Source: Methylocystis sp. Sn-Cys
Lineage (GTDB): Bacteria; Pseudomonadota; Alphaproteobacteria; Rhizobiales; Beijerinckiaceae
Assembly (NCBI RefSeq): GCF_016745395.1
Contig: NZ_JAERVJ010000001.1
Location: forward strand, 496,001-560,000
Direction of reading: 5' to 3'
DNA: 64,000 nt
This document shows positions 63,706 to 64,000 of this stretch, in pieces. The translations under genes were made by a program, and so were the position numbers. The notes beneath the pieces are model-generated. The model ran no database searches, had not been told where the DNA came from, and saw only the letters and a program-made list of their open reading frames with translations. The stretch's first letter is position 1. Every line of letters begins with the position of its first letter.

Positions 63706-64000
63706 CTACCCTCTCTCGATGAATTCCAGCGCGATTCCGCCAGCCATCGGGGCCTCGCCTTTTTCCTTGGCGTCGGCGAGGCGGTCGAGACGGATGAGGG
63801 CGAGGCCCTCTTCGCCGATCGCAGAGCCCGTGACGCCGATCTCGACATCGCCCGCGCGGATCGATTCGCCGGGCTTGGGCGCGCCGCCGGGGGCGCGATA
63901 TTGCGTCACGCGCTTGCGCACGAGATTGCGATGCTTCATGCGCGAGACGACCTCCTGGCCGACATAGCAGCCCTTCTTGAAGTCGAGACCGGCGAAGAGG
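63706..64000 (-). CDS. ygfZ: YgfZ/CAF17-type folate-binding Fe-S assembly protein (3' part)
   Basis: Incomplete: the gene runs off the right edge, and only the C-terminal 97 residues are visible. The signature LDFKKGCYVGQEVVSRMKHR (K-G-C-Y-x-G-Q-E) is unmistakable. The family binds tetrahydrofolate and assists [4Fe-4S] enzymes such as the MiaB and lipoate synthase types. The stop is TAG at 63706-63708. It is convergent with pmoC. Confidence 0.9.
   Translation of the reverse strand, partial: LFAGLDFKKGCYVGQEVVSRMKHRNLVRKRVTQYRAPGGAPKPGESIRAGDVEIGVTGSAIGEEGLALIRLDRLADAKEKGEAPMAGGIALEFIERG

Overview
The window looks like chromosomal DNA of an alphaproteobacterial (type II, Methylosinus/Methylocystis-like) methanotroph. 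The evidence is a lone particulate methane monooxygenase subunit C gene (pmoC), a lanthanide-type methanol dehydrogenase cluster (xoxF-xoxG-xoxJ) with its accessory genes, and tetrahydromethanopterin (H4MPT) formaldehyde-oxidation genes (two fae, mch, and biosynthesis-type genes). Alphaproteobacterial signatures also occur: GcrA with GANTC sites, a GAAC-N7-GAAC LexA box before imuAB, and GTG/TTG starts in high-GC DNA.

Region 1 (about 0.8-17.4 kb) is an accessory block of visibly lower GC and looser codon use. All its genes lie on the minus strand. It holds an ABC importer-alcohol dehydrogenase-crotonase-FAD oxidoreductase operon, a LysR regulator, an alpha/beta hydrolase, a TonB-dependent receptor, an MFS exporter, and an operon of Rieske oxygenase alpha and beta subunits, a methyltransferase and a chorismate synthase. 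It reads as an uptake-and-conversion cluster for an aromatic or alicyclic compound, but the substrate is unknown. Its right edge abuts a truncated copy of a palindromic repeat that also occurs twice elsewhere in the window.

Region 2 (17.5-36.8 kb) is core genome: a methyltransferase, an FmdB-type zinc ribbon, the SOS mutagenesis pair imuA-imuB, a membrane protein, the complete phosphate regulon (phoR-pstSCAB-phoU-phoB), gcrA, argD-argF-hslO, and a LysR regulator divergent from an alcohol dehydrogenase/aldo-keto reductase pair.

Region 3 (37-46 kb) carries a PAS protein with a chemoreceptor, a PAS histidine kinase, a fumarylacetoacetate-hydrolase-family enzyme, an aromatic amino acid decarboxylase-like enzyme, cobT, and a tiny membrane ORF.

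Region 4 (46-58.3 kb) is a one-carbon block. A metallohydrolase and a SoxYZ-like carrier diverge from xoxF-xoxG-xoxJ and a C-x3-C-W protein. A HisA-like gene follows, and then on the minus strand mch, an ATP-grasp ligase, a CitG-like gene, fae and a second fae. Together they would take methanol to formaldehyde in the periplasm and formaldehyde to methenyl/formyl-H4MPT in the cytoplasm.

Region 5 (58.4-64 kb) has a tiny membrane ORF with its own terminator, two GlxA-type AraC regulators, hypX without hydrogenase genes, the orphan pmoC, and the end of a ygfZ-like gene cut by the window edge. At least four palindromic repeat families are scattered through the non-island part, and one copy sits inside the imuA reading frame. 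No tRNA, rRNA, CRISPR array or intact insertion sequence was seen.
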